Below are positions 7,838 through 15,683 of a DNA stretch of 64,000 nt, one piece after another. Source of the DNA: Paraburkholderia phenazinium (GTDB lineage: Bacteria > Pseudomonadota > Gammaproteobacteria > Burkholderiales > Burkholderiaceae); contig NZ_FNCJ01000005.1 of NCBI RefSeq assembly GCF_900100735.1, positions 310,001 through 374,000 of the forward strand, in the 5' to 3' direction. The notes below the pieces were generated by a model that saw only the letters and a list, made by a program, of their open reading frames with translations, was not told where the DNA came from and did no database searches. The translations under genes and the position numbers were made by a program. How positions within the stretch are numbered: position 1 is the first letter of the stretch; each line of letters begins with the position of its first letter.

Positions 7838-9358
7838 ATGAATGCGAAAACCCTGTCCCGCAGCGCCGTTGCCGTCGCGGTTGCCGTCGCGTTGTCCGCC
7901 GGCTATGTGGCGGGCCATCGCGATGTGCCGGCGCCCCAGGTGATCACACCGGCGCAAGCCGCGATGATGCCTGCCGAGGCCGCCGCCAAAACCGGCATCC
8001 CCGATTTCTCCGGCCTCGTTGAAACCTACGGCCCGGCTGTGGTCAACATCAGCGCCAAACATGTGGTCAAGCAGACCGCGCTGCGCGGCGGTGGCGGCGA
8101 CAACGGCGGCAACGCCCAGCAACTGCCGATCGATCCGAGCGATCCGTTCTATCAGTTCTACCGTCACTTCTTCGGCAATATGCCGGGCATGCAGGGTGGC
8201 GGAGGCGACGGCGGCGATCAATCCGACCAGCCGAGCGCGAGCCTGGGTTCCGGCTTCATCGTCAGCAGCGACGGCTACATCCTGACCAACGCGCACGTCG
8301 TCGACGGCGCCAACGTCGTCACCGTCAAGCTCACCGACAAGCGCGAATTCCGCGCCAAGGTGGTCGGCGCGGACAAGCAGTCGGACGTCGCAGTGCTGAA
8401 GATCGACGCGTCCAACCTGCCGACCGTGAAGATCGGCGATCCGAACCAGAGCAAGGTCGGCCAGTGGGTGGTGGCAATCGGCTCGCCCTACGGCTTCGAC
8501 AACACCGTGACCTCGGGCATCATCAGCGCGAAGTCGCGCTCGCTGCCTAACGAGAACTACACGCCGTTCATCCAGACCGATGTGCCGGTCAATCCCGGCA
8601 ACTCGGGCGGCCCGCTGTTCAATCTGCAGGGTGAGGTGATCGGCATCAACTCGATGATCTATTCGCAAACCGGCGGCTTCCAGGGCCTGTCGTTCGCGAT
8701 TCCGATCAACGAAGCCATCAAGGTCAAGGACGACCTGGTCAAGACCGGCCACGTGAGCCGCGGACGCCTCGGCGTCGCAGTGCAGGGCATGAACCAGACG
8801 CTCGCCAATTCGTTTGGCTTGACGACGCCTAACGGTGCGCTGGTGAGCTCGGTGGATCCGGGCGGTCCGGCTGCCAAAGCTGGCTTGCAGCCTGGCGACG
8901 TGATCACCGCGGTGAACGGCTCGCCGGTGGCGGATTCGACCGATCTGCCTTCGCAGGTAGCGAGCCTCGCGCCGGGCAGCACGGCGACCGTGACCGTGTG
9001 GCGCGACAAGGCGAGCAAGGACATCAAGGTGACCATCGGTTCGATGTCGGATGCCAAGGTCGCCTCGAACGACAATGCGCCGGCCCAGGTTCAGGGGCGT
9101 CTGGGCGTCGCCGTCCGGCCGCTCGCGCCGGACGAAAAGAGCAACGCCTCCGTCTCGCACGGCTTGCTCGTGCAGCAGTCGGGTGGCGCGGCCGAGAACG
9201 CCGGCATTCAACCGGGTGACGTGATTCTGGCGGTCAACGGCCGCCCCGTGTCGAGCGTCGACCAGTTGAAGCAGATGATCGCGCAGGCGGGTAACAGCAT
9301 CGCCCTGCTGATCCAGCGCGATAACGCACAGATCTTCGTGCCGGTCGATCTAGGCTGA
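7838..9358 (+). CDS. Do-type periplasmic serine protease (DegP/DegQ/MucD family)
   Basis: A periplasmic quality-control protease. An N-terminal hydrophobic signal segment (residues 5-25) is followed by a trypsin-like domain. Its catalytic triad is visible as His in LTNAHVVDG, Asp in SDVAVLKI and Ser in NPGNSGGPL. Two PDZ domains follow (each with a GLQPGDVI or GIQPGDVI motif). The region before the protease domain, rich in Gly/Asp/Gln, resembles the LA loop. 506 aa is the family length. It follows a two-component system and has a PmrA-like box upstream, so its expression is probably tied to envelope stress sensed by that system. Confidence 0.93.
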   Translation: MNAKTLSRSAVAVAVAVALSAGYVAGHRDVPAPQVITPAQAAMMPAEAAAKTGIPDFSGLVETYGPAVVNISAKHVVKQTALRGGGGDNGGNAQQLPIDPSDPFYQFYRHFFGNMPGMQGGGGDGGDQSDQPSASLGSGFIVSSDGYILTNAHVVDGANVVTVKLTDKREFRAKVVGADKQSDVAVLKIDASNLPTVKIGDPNQSKVGQWVVAIGSPYGFDNTVTSGIISAKSRSLPNENYTPFIQTDVPVNPGNSGGPLFNLQGEVIGINSMIYSQTGGFQGLSFAIPINEAIKVKDDLVKTGHVSRGRLGVAVQGMNQTLANSFGLTTPNGALVSSVDPGGPAAKAGLQPGDVITAVNGSPVADSTDLPSQVASLAPGSTATVTVWRDKASKDIKVTIGSMSDAKVASNDNAPAQVQGRLGVAVRPLAPDEKSNASVSHGLLVQQSGGAAENAGIQPGDVILAVNGRPVSSVDQLKQMIAQAGNSIALLIQRDNAQIFVPVDLG

Positions 9359-9456
9359 CGTAAAACTTGCCGGTCCGTTTGCATAAACTGCCGACGGACT
9401 GGCGTCTTGCATTCGTATCGCGCCCGTTTTTGAGCTGTCTGCCGGCCTTCGCGGTG

Positions 9457-9487
9457 GCCTCGCGCGTCAGATAGTGACGCGCGAGGC
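9457..9487. terminator. Strong 13-bp hairpin after the protease gene
   Basis: GCCTCGCGCGTCA at 9457-9469 and its exact complement at 9475-9487 flank a GATAG loop. There is no T-run on either side, so it may be a Rho-assisted end, an mRNA 3' stabiliser, or a structured leader of the next gene. It sits about 100 bp after the protease stop and 120 bp before the next ATG. Confidence 0.5.
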
Positions 9488-9607
9488 AGGATGGGCGGCC
9501 CGCGGGCCTTCAGGTACCGCCTCAAAGAGGGTCGGAGGCAACCAGCGGGCACGACAGTTGCAGGTGTTGGCGGGCATACCACCACGACTCTAATAAGGAG
9601 CGATGCA

Positions 9608-10102
9608 ATGAAAATCCAAGGTAATCAGCGCCGGCTCGTTGCGGCTGCGCTTGCCGCCGCGTTGACGCTAGGCCTCGCCGGCGGCGCCTGGGCGCAGCAG
9701 CCGGGCGTGACGGGCGGCAGCACCAACGAAGACAGCAGCGCGGGCAACACCAACGGCGGCGGCATGCCGCAAATCCAGCATCAGGGCGACGTGGCCTTTG
9801 TCTCGGGCGGCGTCGGCAGCGACGAGTCGCACGCACTGCAAAGCGCGCAAAATCAATGGCCGCTGGCGTTGCGCTTTACCGGCCCCGGCTCGGATTTCCT
9901 CGCCGACGTGCACGTGCAGATCGTCGACGCCCATGGCGCCGACGTGCTGCAGGCCACCTCGCGCGGGCCGTACATGCTGGTGAAACTGCGTCCGGGCCGC
10001 TACACGGTGCACGCGCGCTACAAGAGCGACGAGCAGCAAAAAGCGGTGACGGTGTCGGCCGCGGGCAGCGCAAAGTCGGCGTTCTACTGGAATACGCAGT
10101 AA
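9608..10102 (+). CDS. Secreted carboxypeptidase-regulatory-like protein of unknown function
   Basis: A small exported protein. The N-terminal signal peptide (hydrophobic core about residues 11-25, ending AWAQ) leads into a Gly/Asn/Ser-rich segment. After it comes a compact beta-rich domain with pattern VQIVDAHGADVLQATSRGP and LRPGRYTVHARY, which resembles transthyretin-like or carboxypeptidase regulatory folds. The start at 9608 is set by AAGGAG seven bases upstream and by the signal peptide. A clear terminator follows. 164 aa. I do not recognise a specific function. Confidence 0.75.
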   Translation: MKIQGNQRRLVAAALAAALTLGLAGGAWAQQPGVTGGSTNEDSSAGNTNGGGMPQIQHQGDVAFVSGGVGSDESHALQSAQNQWPLALRFTGPGSDFLADVHVQIVDAHGADVLQATSRGPYMLVKLRPGRYTVHARYKSDEQQKAVTVSAAGSAKSAFYWNTQ

Positions 10103-10162
10103 TCAGCTGAATTTGCCGGCTGCGCGAAGGTCGCGCGCTCGGCTGAAGATTGGCCGATAATG

Positions 10163-10190
10163 AAGCCACGGGTCTCCCGTGGCTTTTTTT
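10163..10190 (+). terminator. Rho-independent terminator
   Basis: The stem AAGCCACGGG (10163-10172) pairs with CCCGTGGCTT across a 3-nt loop and runs into seven T (10184-10190). It ends the gene at 9608-10102. Confidence 0.92.
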
Positions 10191-10255
10191 ATGCTGGAGT
10201 TGTGACCCGGGCTGCCGCCTGAACCGGCTGCTTTTATCGCACACGGAGCCGTGAG

Positions 10256-10696
10256 ATGAGCGATCCTGCAACGCCCGACGAAAGTCCCGCTGCAACTCCC
10301 GCCGCAGGCGCAGCCTCCCATGGCGGCGCTGGGTCCGGTGCGGCGCGCGGCGGCCATCGCATCAGCATTGCCGTCAACCGTCATCGTGTCAGGGTGATTC
10401 ACCAGGGCGTCACGGTGGCCGACTCGCAGGCTGCGCTCACGCTCACGCAGACCGGACTTCCCGATGTGTTTTATTTTCCGCGCGGCGATGTCAATATGGC
10501 GCGGCTCGAACGCTCCAACGATACGTCGCATTGCCCGTTCAAGGGCGAGGCGTCGTATTTCCATTTGCGCACCGAAGACGGCCTGATCGAGAACGCCGTC
10601 TGGTGCTATGAAAACCCGCTCGACGGGGTCCAGCAGATCAAGGGGTATCTGGCGTTTTATGCATCGCGTGTGGATCGCATCGATCAGACATCCTGA
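10256..10696 (+). CDS. DUF427 domain protein
   Basis: A small cytoplasmic protein with a DUF427 (NTP_transf_9 fold) domain covering residues 35-140. The recognisable features are VFYFPRGDVNM, the HCPFKGEASYFHL segment and WCYENPL. The first 35 residues are Ala/Pro/Gly-rich and probably disordered. 146 aa. No catalytic role is established for the family. It is the first gene after a terminator and lies 35 bp ahead of the CoxG-like gene, so the two may share a transcript. Confidence 0.85.
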   Translation: MSDPATPDESPAATPAAGAASHGGAGSGAARGGHRISIAVNRHRVRVIHQGVTVADSQAALTLTQTGLPDVFYFPRGDVNMARLERSNDTSHCPFKGEASYFHLRTEDGLIENAVWCYENPLDGVQQIKGYLAFYASRVDRIDQTS

Positions 10697-10731
10697 TCTC
10701 GCGAGCTCGTGCGTTCATCGGGGAGGCAGTC

Positions 10732-11481
10732 ATGGAACTAAACGACGCGTTACGGATTGCACTTGCACCGTCCGATGTCTGGGACGCGCTGCAGGACATC
10801 GCGTTGTTGCGCGCGAGTCTCGACAATTGCGAATCGTTTAGCCGCCTCGCACGCGGCGAGTACGCGTTGACGCTGACGGTGCCGCTCGGACCGTTGCGCG
10901 CCCGCTACGAGGTGCGCGCCCATGTTGCCAGCAAGAACGCAGAACAGGGGGACGCGACGCATCGCGCGCTCAATTTCAAGGCGCGCGCCGAAGGCATAGG
11001 GTCGCTGCGCGGCCAGATCGACGTGACGCTGCGCCCGGACGAGGGGAACCCGGGCGCGGGGCCGAGCACGCGGATCGATTATTCGGTGTGGGCGACCTTG
11101 ACGGGGCCGCTCGCCGAACTGCCGACGCGCCAACTGGAGAATGCGCTGCACGAACTGGCCGACGATTTCTTCACCGAGTTCTGCGCCGTCGTGCAGGCCA
11201 AGCACGGCCAGGGGCCGAACCAGGCGCGCGGCGCGCACAGCCGCCGGCAGCATGTGTTTCTGCGGCCTATCAATCTAGGCGGGATGGCACGGCGGGTGCG
11301 TTCCCACGATCACGCCGCGGCGCTCACGGGGCGCGCGACCAGCCCGCTGTTCGGGGCGCGCTCTCATAGCGTGTCGCAGCGGGAGCCGACGCCGCATGCC
11401 ATGCCGAATTGGGCGTGGGCCGCGATGATTTTCGTGGTCGCGCTGGTGCTGTATGCGGCGCATTGGCTTACCCAGAGCTGA
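10732..11481 (+). CDS. CoxG-like SRPBCC protein with C-terminal membrane anchor
   Basis: The N-terminal 150 residues match the CoxG (CO dehydrogenase subunit G) branch of the START/SRPBCC superfamily: APSDVWDALQDIALLRASLDNC and the VPLGPLRARYEV strand are typical. A basic, low-complexity linker follows. The last 24 residues (WAWAAMIFVVALVLYAAHW) form one transmembrane helix that would tether it to the inner membrane. No CO dehydrogenase or molybdenum hydroxylase genes are nearby, so a stand-alone ligand-binding or membrane-recruitment role is likelier. 249 aa. Confidence 0.8.
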   Translation: MELNDALRIALAPSDVWDALQDIALLRASLDNCESFSRLARGEYALTLTVPLGPLRARYEVRAHVASKNAEQGDATHRALNFKARAEGIGSLRGQIDVTLRPDEGNPGAGPSTRIDYSVWATLTGPLAELPTRQLENALHELADDFFTEFCAVVQAKHGQGPNQARGAHSRRQHVFLRPINLGGMARRVRSHDHAAALTGRATSPLFGARSHSVSQREPTPHAMPNWAWAAMIFVVALVLYAAHWLTQS

Positions 11482-11514
11482 TAGCCGCTAGCTGAGAGCA
11501 GGTCCCTCACCGCG

Positions 11515-12489
11515 TCACACGCCGCGAAACTCCCGTCGCCACGCCGACGGCGAGGTGCGAAACGCCTCCTGAAAATGTTGCCGCAGCGATGCCGTCGAGC
11601 CGAAGCCGGCGCTTGCCGCAATCGCTTCGACGGACTGATCGCTGCTTTCCAGCAATTGCTGCGCGCGGGCGAGGCGCTGCGCGAGCAGCCATGCGCCTAC
11701 CGTGGCGCCCGTTGCCAGCCTGAAGCGGCGCGTGAATGTGCGGCGGCTCATCAACGCACGCTCAGCCAGCGAGTCGAGCGTGTGCGGCATGTCAAGATTC
11801 CCGGCAACCCATTCGAGTAACCCCGAGAGCCGGTCGCCGCGCAGATTCGGCGGCACCGGCTGCTCGATGTATTGGGCCTGACCGCCCTGACGATGCGGCG
11901 ACACGACCAGCCGGCGCGCAACATAGTTGGCGGCCTGCGCGCCGCACAGGCCGCGCAGCACGTGCAGGCAGCAGTCCAATCCCGCTGCCGTGCCGGCCGA
12001 GGTGAGCACGTCGCCGTCGTCGATGTAGAGCACGTCGGGATCGAGGCGCACGCGTGGAAAGCGGCGCGCGAAGTCGCCGGCCCACGCCCAATGCGTGGTC
12101 GCGGTGCGGCCGTCGAGGATTCCCGCGGCTGCCAGCACGAAGGCGCCAAGGCACAGGCCGACCAGTTGCGCGCCGCGCGCGTGCGCCCGGCGCAGCGCTT
12201 CGAGGAGTTCTGCAGGCGGGGCTTCGTCCGGATCGCGCCAGCTCGGCACGATGATGGTGTGCGCATCATCGAGCGCTTTCAGACCGTGCGTCGCGGCAAT
12301 CGAGAAGCCGGCCGTGGTCGAGAGCGTGCCCGCTTCGAGGGCGCAGACGCGGAAGTCGAACACTGGCACGCCACCGGCGTCGCGGTTCTCGCCGAACACC
12401 ACGCACGGCACCGAGAGGTGAAATGGGCTGATGCCGTCGAACGCGATGGCCGCGACGACGTGCGGGGTGTTTCGATCTCGAACGCTCAC
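11515..12489 (-). CDS. GlxA-family transcriptional regulator (DJ-1/PfpI + AraC HTH)
   Basis: Residues 10-185 form a DJ-1/PfpI-like domain with the nucleophile-elbow sequence GLCLGAFVLA. Residues 220-320 form an AraC-type double helix-turn-helix (SRRTFTRRFRLATG and SVEAIAASAGFGS, then LRQHFQEAF). Such regulators respond to small metabolites, often in amine or nicotinate metabolism. The start is a GTG at 12489 with GGGAGA upstream. The divergent neighbour encodes an isochorismatase-like amidase (12678), which is a likely target. 324 aa. Confidence 0.88.
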   Translation of the reverse strand: MSVRDRNTPHVVAAIAFDGISPFHLSVPCVVFGENRDAGGVPVFDFRVCALEAGTLSTTAGFSIAATHGLKALDDAHTIIVPSWRDPDEAPPAELLEALRRAHARGAQLVGLCLGAFVLAAAGILDGRTATTHWAWAGDFARRFPRVRLDPDVLYIDDGDVLTSAGTAAGLDCCLHVLRGLCGAQAANYVARRLVVSPHRQGGQAQYIEQPVPPNLRGDRLSGLLEWVAGNLDMPHTLDSLAERALMSRRTFTRRFRLATGATVGAWLLAQRLARAQQLLESSDQSVEAIAASAGFGSTASLRQHFQEAFRTSPSAWRREFRGV

Positions 12490-12677
12490 CGCAGGTCTCC
12501 CGTGGAAAATTCACGATGGCCCGATTCTAGCGAAGCTTGTCATCCGGGTCACTGTCGCCGCGCTGGGCAAAAGCGAACAATGCCTTCATTGCCGCTGCGC
12601 CGCAGAGCCTCACGCCGGAATCCCGCTGGAAGCATCGACGCACGGCAAACTCACCCATCCAATGAAGGAGCCTTGCC

Positions 12678-13310
12678 ATGTCAACGCCGCGCCGCGCCCT
12701 GCTGGTTATCGACGTCCAGAACGAATACGTCACCGGCGACCTGCCGATCGAATACCCGGAGGTGCAGAGCTCGCTCGCCAACATCGGCCTCGCGATCGAC
12801 GCCGCCCGCGCAGGCGGCGTGCCGGTGGTCGTCGTGCAGCACCTTTCGCCGGCTGGTTCGCCGATCTTCGCTCGCGGCACGCCGGGCGCCGAATTGCATC
12901 CGGTGGTGGCCTCGCGCGAGCACGATCACTACGTCAGCAAGGCGCAGGCGAGCTCGTTTGCCGGCACCGACCTGGCCGAGTGGCTCGCCGCGCAGCAAAT
13001 CGATACGCTGACGGTGGCCGGCTATATGACCCACAACTGCGACGCATCGACGATCAATCACGCGGTGCACGCGGGGTTCGCGGTCGAGTTCCTGGAAGAT
13101 GCGACCGGCTCGCTGCCGTATGAGAATGCGGCGGGGTCTGCCAGCGCCGAGGAGATTCACCGCGTGTTCAGCGTGGTGCTGCACTCGAGCTTTGCCGCGG
13201 TGGCCAGCACCGAGGCGTGGATCGCGGCGGTGCAAAAGGGCGTGGCGCTGGAACGCGGCAGTATCTATGCGTCCAATCAGAAGGCTCGCGCGCGGCTGGC
13301 TAGCGTCTGA
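12678..13310 (+). CDS. Isochorismatase-family cysteine hydrolase
   Basis: A cytoplasmic hydrolase of the isochorismatase/nicotinamidase fold. Catalytic residues can be picked out: Asp in LVIDVQNEYV, a Lys in YVSKAQASSF, and Cys in GYMTHNCDAST. AAGGAG precedes the ATG. The family cleaves amides such as nicotinamide, N-carbamoylsarcosine or ureidoacrylate; the exact substrate is not determinable here. The divergent GlxA-type regulator probably controls it. The stop codon lies one base before the stop of the convergent TetR gene. 210 aa. Confidence 0.85.
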   Translation: MSTPRRALLVIDVQNEYVTGDLPIEYPEVQSSLANIGLAIDAARAGGVPVVVVQHLSPAGSPIFARGTPGAELHPVVASREHDHYVSKAQASSFAGTDLAEWLAAQQIDTLTVAGYMTHNCDASTINHAVHAGFAVEFLEDATGSLPYENAAGSASAEEIHRVFSVVLHSSFAAVASTEAWIAAVQKGVALERGSIYASNQKARARLASV

Positions 13311-13311
13311 G

Positions 13312-14010
13312 TCATGATGATTGCCGGGAGCCGCCGCTCCCGGCGCTGTCCGCGGGAGCCCCGGGAGTTCCGGTATTGCCGATGCGTAAGGCGGGACTGA
13401 GCCGCAGCGCGTCGAAGATGCCTTCCACAATCTTGCCCGCGTGCACGCTGAAATCGATGGAGTCGGGCAGGAATAGCATGTCGCGCAGCGCACCGCCGAC
13501 GAAGGCGTGCAGCATGGTGGCCGCCAGCTTCGTGTCGAGATCGGCGGGCATCTGGCCTTTGGAGATCGCGTTGCGCAAGCCGGTTTCGATCTTGCCGAGG
13601 GCTTCGCGCATGTTGCTCTGGTAGCGGACCATCACCGGCCCCATCTCTTCGACGAACTCACACTTGAGGAAGAGAATGTCGAACACGCGGCGCCGGCGCG
13701 GATCGAGTGCGGTGTCGCGCAGGCACAGCGTGCAGATTTCGATCAGCCGCCCGAGCGGGTCGGCTTCTTCCGGGTTGATCGAGGCCGCTTTCAGTTCGTC
13801 GAGCGGCAACAGCACGCGGTCGAACATCTCGGTGAAGAGGTCGCCCTTGTTGGCGAAATGCCAGTAGATCGCACCGCGTGTGACCCCTGCTGCCTGGGCG
13901 ATATCGGCCAGCGATGTGCGCGACACACCTTTCTCAAAAAAGACCTTTTCTGCGGCATCGAGGATGCTCGCGCGCGTCTCCAGCGCCTCTTCCTTGGTCC
14001 TTCTGACCAT
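13312..14010 (-). CDS. bpeR: TetR-family repressor of the RND efflux operon (BpeR/AcrR-like)
   Basis: An N-terminal TetR helix-turn-helix (SLADIAQAAGVTRGAIYWHF, residues about 33-52) is followed by an all-helical ligand-binding domain of the AcrR/TtgR/BpeR type. The C-terminal 25 residues are Gly/Ser/Ala-rich and probably disordered. Divergent from the efflux operon, with an AcrR-like 24-bp operator at 14144-14167 between them. By analogy with AcrR and BpeR it should repress the pump and release on drug or fatty-acid binding. 232 aa. Confidence 0.88.
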   Translation of the reverse strand: MVRRTKEEALETRASILDAAEKVFFEKGVSRTSLADIAQAAGVTRGAIYWHFANKGDLFTEMFDRVLLPLDELKAASINPEEADPLGRLIEICTLCLRDTALDPRRRRVFDILFLKCEFVEEMGPVMVRYQSNMREALGKIETGLRNAISKGQMPADLDTKLAATMLHAFVGGALRDMLFLPDSIDFSVHAGKIVEGIFDALRLSPALRIGNTGTPGAPADSAGSGGSRQSS

Positions 14011-14438
14011 ATTCGTCTGACCTGCCTGATTACGGGTTAGCCGGGTACTTTTAAACGTAAACCGTCACAAACCCTCTGATTGTTGCGTGTTTCGCGAACA
14101 ATTATTGCCGAACTCGGCCCGTAAGAATAGTAAAACGCACTTATACATGCATTCGCGAATGTATATATAATAGCACCCCATCGATCGGATAGCCCAAGCC
14201 GTGACGACCGGTTAATATCCGTCACTGTTGTCTTTCAAAACGCTTTGCGCCGTATTAAAAAAGCGGCGCCGTGCGGCATTTCCCGGGTTGGCGCATTGCC
14301 GTCGGGATGTCCAACCCGTTCGCTTTTCTGGGTGCTGGGCTACCGGTCACGCGTCGCGAGACGCATGTGTGCGCTGTCGTCCCCGGGGTAGGGATGCGCG
14401 CACTTTTTCATTCTCTCAGCCTTGACAGAGGTCGCTCC
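14011..14438. other. 428-bp intergenic region between bpeR and bpeA
   Basis: Holds the divergent promoters and the operator at 14144-14167. A TATAAT (14166-14171) reads toward bpeA and overlaps the operator edge; no convincing -35 is visible. The remaining 265 bp before the bpeA ATG form a long leader with no ORF that I can support. Confidence 0.6.
14144..14167. promoter_or_regulatory. AcrR/BpeR-type 24-bp operator
   Basis: A 24-bp imperfect palindrome with outer arms TACAT and ATGTA around a perfect CATTCGCGAATG core. By my comparison from memory it matches the E. coli AcrR operator at 20 of 24 positions. It overlaps the -10 box TATAAT at 14166-14171 of the bpeA promoter, a good position for repression. 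Confidence 0.82.
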
Positions 14439-15668
14439 ATGCGCGTCGAACGGGTTCCATTTCGCTTAATCAGTGCCGCGACGGCTGCCGTATTGCTGGC
14501 AGCGTGCGGACCAAAACAATCGGCCCCGCCACAACAAACCCCTGAAGTCGGCATCGTCACTGTCCAGCCGACCTCCGTGCCTGTCGTCACCGAACTGCCG
14601 GGCCGCACTAACGCTTTCCTCGTGGCGCAAGTGCGCGCACGGGTAGACGGCATCGTGCTGCGCCGCGAGTTCACGGAAGGCAGCCAGGTGAAAGCCGGCC
14701 AGCGTCTGTACAAGATCGATCCGGCGCCCTACATCGCCCAGTTGAATAGCGCCAAGGCGACGCTCGCCAAGGCTCAGGCCAACCTCGCGTCGGTCACGGC
14801 GCAGGCTAACCGCTACAAGGTGCTGGTCGCCGCCAACGCAGTCAGCAAGCAGGACTACGACAACGCGGTGGCCTCGGAAGGCCAGGCCGTGGCGGATGTC
14901 GCCGCGGGCAAGGCAGCCGTGGATACCGCGCAGATCAACCTCGGCTATACGGATGTCGTCTCGCCGGTGAGTGGCCAGGTCGGTATCTCGCAGGTTACGC
15001 CGGGCGCCTATGTGCAGGCCAGCGCGGCCACGCTGATGTCGACGGTGCAGCAACTGGATCCGATGTACGTCGACCTGACGCAATCGAGCCTCGACGGCCT
15101 CAAGCTGCGCCGCGAAGTTCAGGAAGGCCGTCTGAAGACGAGCGGCCCGGATGCGGCCAAGGTCTCGCTGATCCTCGAAGACGGCCGCACCTATTCGGAA
15201 AAGGGCAAGCTGCAGTTCAGCGACGTCACGGTCGATCAAAGCACGGGTTCGGTCACTGTGCGCGCGCTGTTCCAGAACAAGGACGGCGTGCTGCTGCCGG
15301 GCATGTTCGTGCGTGCGCGTATCGAAGAAGGCGTGAACGACAAGGCCATCGTCGTGCCGCAGATCGGCATTACGCATGACCAGAAGGGCACGCCGGTCGC
15401 GCTCGTGGTCGGTCCGGACAACAAGGTCGCGACGCGCCAGCTCGTCACCTCGAGTACGTACGGTTCGAACTGGGTGGTCGATAGCGGCCTGAACCCGGGT
15501 GACCGCGTGATCGTGCAGGGCACCGACAAGGTACGTCCGGGCATGGAGGTCAAGGCTGTCGAGGCCCAACTGCCTGCTACCCCCGCCTCCGATGCCGCCG
15601 CTCAAGGCGCACCGGCCGCCAGCGGTGCTCAGACGGCACAAGCCTCTGCTGCATCGGGCGCGCAATAA
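14439..15668 (+). CDS. bpeA: RND efflux periplasmic adaptor lipoprotein (BpeA/AcrA-like)
   Basis: The membrane-fusion subunit that links the inner-membrane pump to the outer-membrane channel. The signal peptide ends in the lipobox LAAC (Cys23). Next come the lipoyl half-motifs (VRARVDGIVLRREF, then DVVSPVSGQVG) flanking an alpha-helical hairpin rich in Ala/Lys/Gln, then the beta-barrel and membrane-proximal domains. The tail is Ala/Gln/Ser-rich. The start at 14439 begins the signal peptide; the frame is open back to 14271 with no export signal. 409 aa. First gene of a three-gene operon. Confidence 0.93.
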   Translation: MRVERVPFRLISAATAAVLLAACGPKQSAPPQQTPEVGIVTVQPTSVPVVTELPGRTNAFLVAQVRARVDGIVLRREFTEGSQVKAGQRLYKIDPAPYIAQLNSAKATLAKAQANLASVTAQANRYKVLVAANAVSKQDYDNAVASEGQAVADVAAGKAAVDTAQINLGYTDVVSPVSGQVGISQVTPGAYVQASAATLMSTVQQLDPMYVDLTQSSLDGLKLRREVQEGRLKTSGPDAAKVSLILEDGRTYSEKGKLQFSDVTVDQSTGSVTVRALFQNKDGVLLPGMFVRARIEEGVNDKAIVVPQIGITHDQKGTPVALVVGPDNKVATRQLVTSSTYGSNWVVDSGLNPGDRVIVQGTDKVRPGMEVKAVEAQLPATPASDAAAQGAPAASGAQTAQASAASGAQ

Positions 15669-15683
15669 CAGGGAGCCTGTTTC

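Noticed and set aside
10732..11481. Part of a carbon monoxide dehydrogenase operon
   Set aside because: Only a CoxG-like protein is present; no coxSML or maturation genes are nearby.
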